DNA of 64,000 bases, taken from positions 2,356,001 through 2,420,000 of the forward strand of contig CAUWAG010000010.1 in NCBI GenBank assembly GCA_963556695.1, in the 5' to 3' direction. Positions within the stretch are counted from its first letter, which is position 1; the number at the start of each line of letters is the position of its first letter. Source of the DNA: Anthostomella pinea. Taxonomy: Eukaryota > Ascomycota > Sordariomycetes > Xylariales > Xylariaceae. Shown piece by piece: positions 63,565-64,000 of the stretch. The translations under genes were made by a program, and so were the position numbers. Below the pieces are notes generated by a model, which was not told the origin of the DNA, made no database searches, and saw only the letters and a list, made by a program, of their open reading frames with translations.

Positions 63565-63905
63565 TCATGACTTGCTCACGCGGCTGCCGTCGATGCTCTC
63601 CGCAGCGGTCTTGGTGCGCGGCTTGTCCTCGTCGCCGTAGTGCGCGATGTCTCCGCCGAGCGAGTCGATGACCTCCTTGCTGTGCTTCTTGGACTTCTCG
63701 CTTGTGTCTGCGTGAGAGAGTTTGGTTAGCATGGGGGATGTGACATATGGGACGGCGTGGATCGAGTTGAAAAATGGAGGCAGTACTGACTTGGGTTGGA
63801 TAGGTTGGCCTTGTGTCCCTGGACGCTGTGCGAGATGGTCTCCTTGCCCTCGGTGAGCTCCTGCATGTCACAGGACATGGTCGACTTAGCTCCTGCGGAT
63901 TCCAT
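63565..63905 (-). CDS. con-6: Conidiation-specific protein con-6-like
   Basis: Two exons, 63905-63791 and 63707-63565, with an 83-nt intron (GTCAGT...CGCAG), encode 85 residues: MESAGAKSTMSCDMQELTEGKETIS, then the con-6 repeat motif GHKANLSNPNTSEKSKKHSKEVIDSLGG spanning the splice, and a charged tail DKPRTKTAAESIDGSRVSKS. Neurospora con-6 and relatives are small hydrophilic proteins with one or two such repeats, accumulating in conidia; molecular function is unknown. No signal peptide. Intron position inside the repeat supports the call. The promoter lies in the last 95 bp of the window. Confidence 0.85.
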
Positions 63906-64000
63906 GGTGATATATTGGTGCTTGAAGGCGGGTTTGCCGTGGTCTGGGTGGTTGTGATGTGTGAATTGGCTTGATTGAGGTTCAAGTTACTATTCTTGGG

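Overview
The window is nuclear DNA of a filamentous ascomycete (Pezizomycotina). Supporting this are genes with 50-100 nt GT-AG introns, fungus-specific families (LCCL membrane protein, Mmc1, con-6, an NIS1-like secreted protein, a fungal transcription factor, GMC and old yellow enzymes), Fot1/pogo transposons, and sharply AT-rich blocks with C-to-T / G-to-A decay typical of repeat-induced point mutation (RIP). The genus cannot be named from the sequence alone. The genome is two-speed: GC-balanced gene islands alternate with AT-rich transposon graveyards.

Layout. 1-9.1 kb: the 5' end of a secreted-protein gene, queuine tRNA-ribosyltransferase accessory subunit (QTRT2) divergent from an LCCL-domain membrane protein, and a seven-exon MFS transporter. 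About 10.0-15.25 kb: AT-rich block with solo LTRs of at least three families and a RIP-decayed Fot1-like element that itself carries a younger insertion. 15.5-23.8 kb: gene island with BMT6-type rRNA methyltransferase, a small secreted protein, a GMC oxidoreductase, a GT25 glycosyltransferase and a sulfotransferase-like protein. About 24.1-31.0 kb: a second AT-rich block with a decayed pogo transposase of another family, three solo LTRs (two with perfect 5-bp target duplications) and an apparently intact Fot1-like transposon with TIRs and TA target duplication. 31.3-64 kb: gene-rich DNA with a kinase-like (APH) gene broken by a stop codon, NOP10, NOB1, MMC1, UBC7, an NIS1-like secreted protein, an SDR, an ankyrin protein with a probable GC-AG intron and a frameshift, an old yellow enzyme divergent from a transcription factor carrying an in-frame TGA, a DnaJ protein, a 1,495-residue Q/P-rich WW protein, a P-loop kinase / HAD / phosphoribosyltransferase fusion, a subtilase relic and a con-6-like protein.

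How it fits together. Several housekeeping genes serve ribosome or tRNA maturation (QTRT2, BMT6, NOP10, NOB1). NOP10 and NOB1 converge, and the NOB1 upstream region holds a telomere-like CCCTAA motif. MMC1 and UBC7 are divergent over 378 bp; OYE and the transcription factor share a 606-bp divergent promoter, so the factor may be (or have been) a local regulator. The most notable items are the trifunctional nucleotide-metabolism fusion, the intact and RIP-decayed Fot1 pair with a 17-bp subterminal repeat present or missing in the TIRs, the solo-LTR landscape, and a set of genes with single lesions. No virus, CRISPR or rRNA gene was seen, and no complete tRNA gene was recognised.
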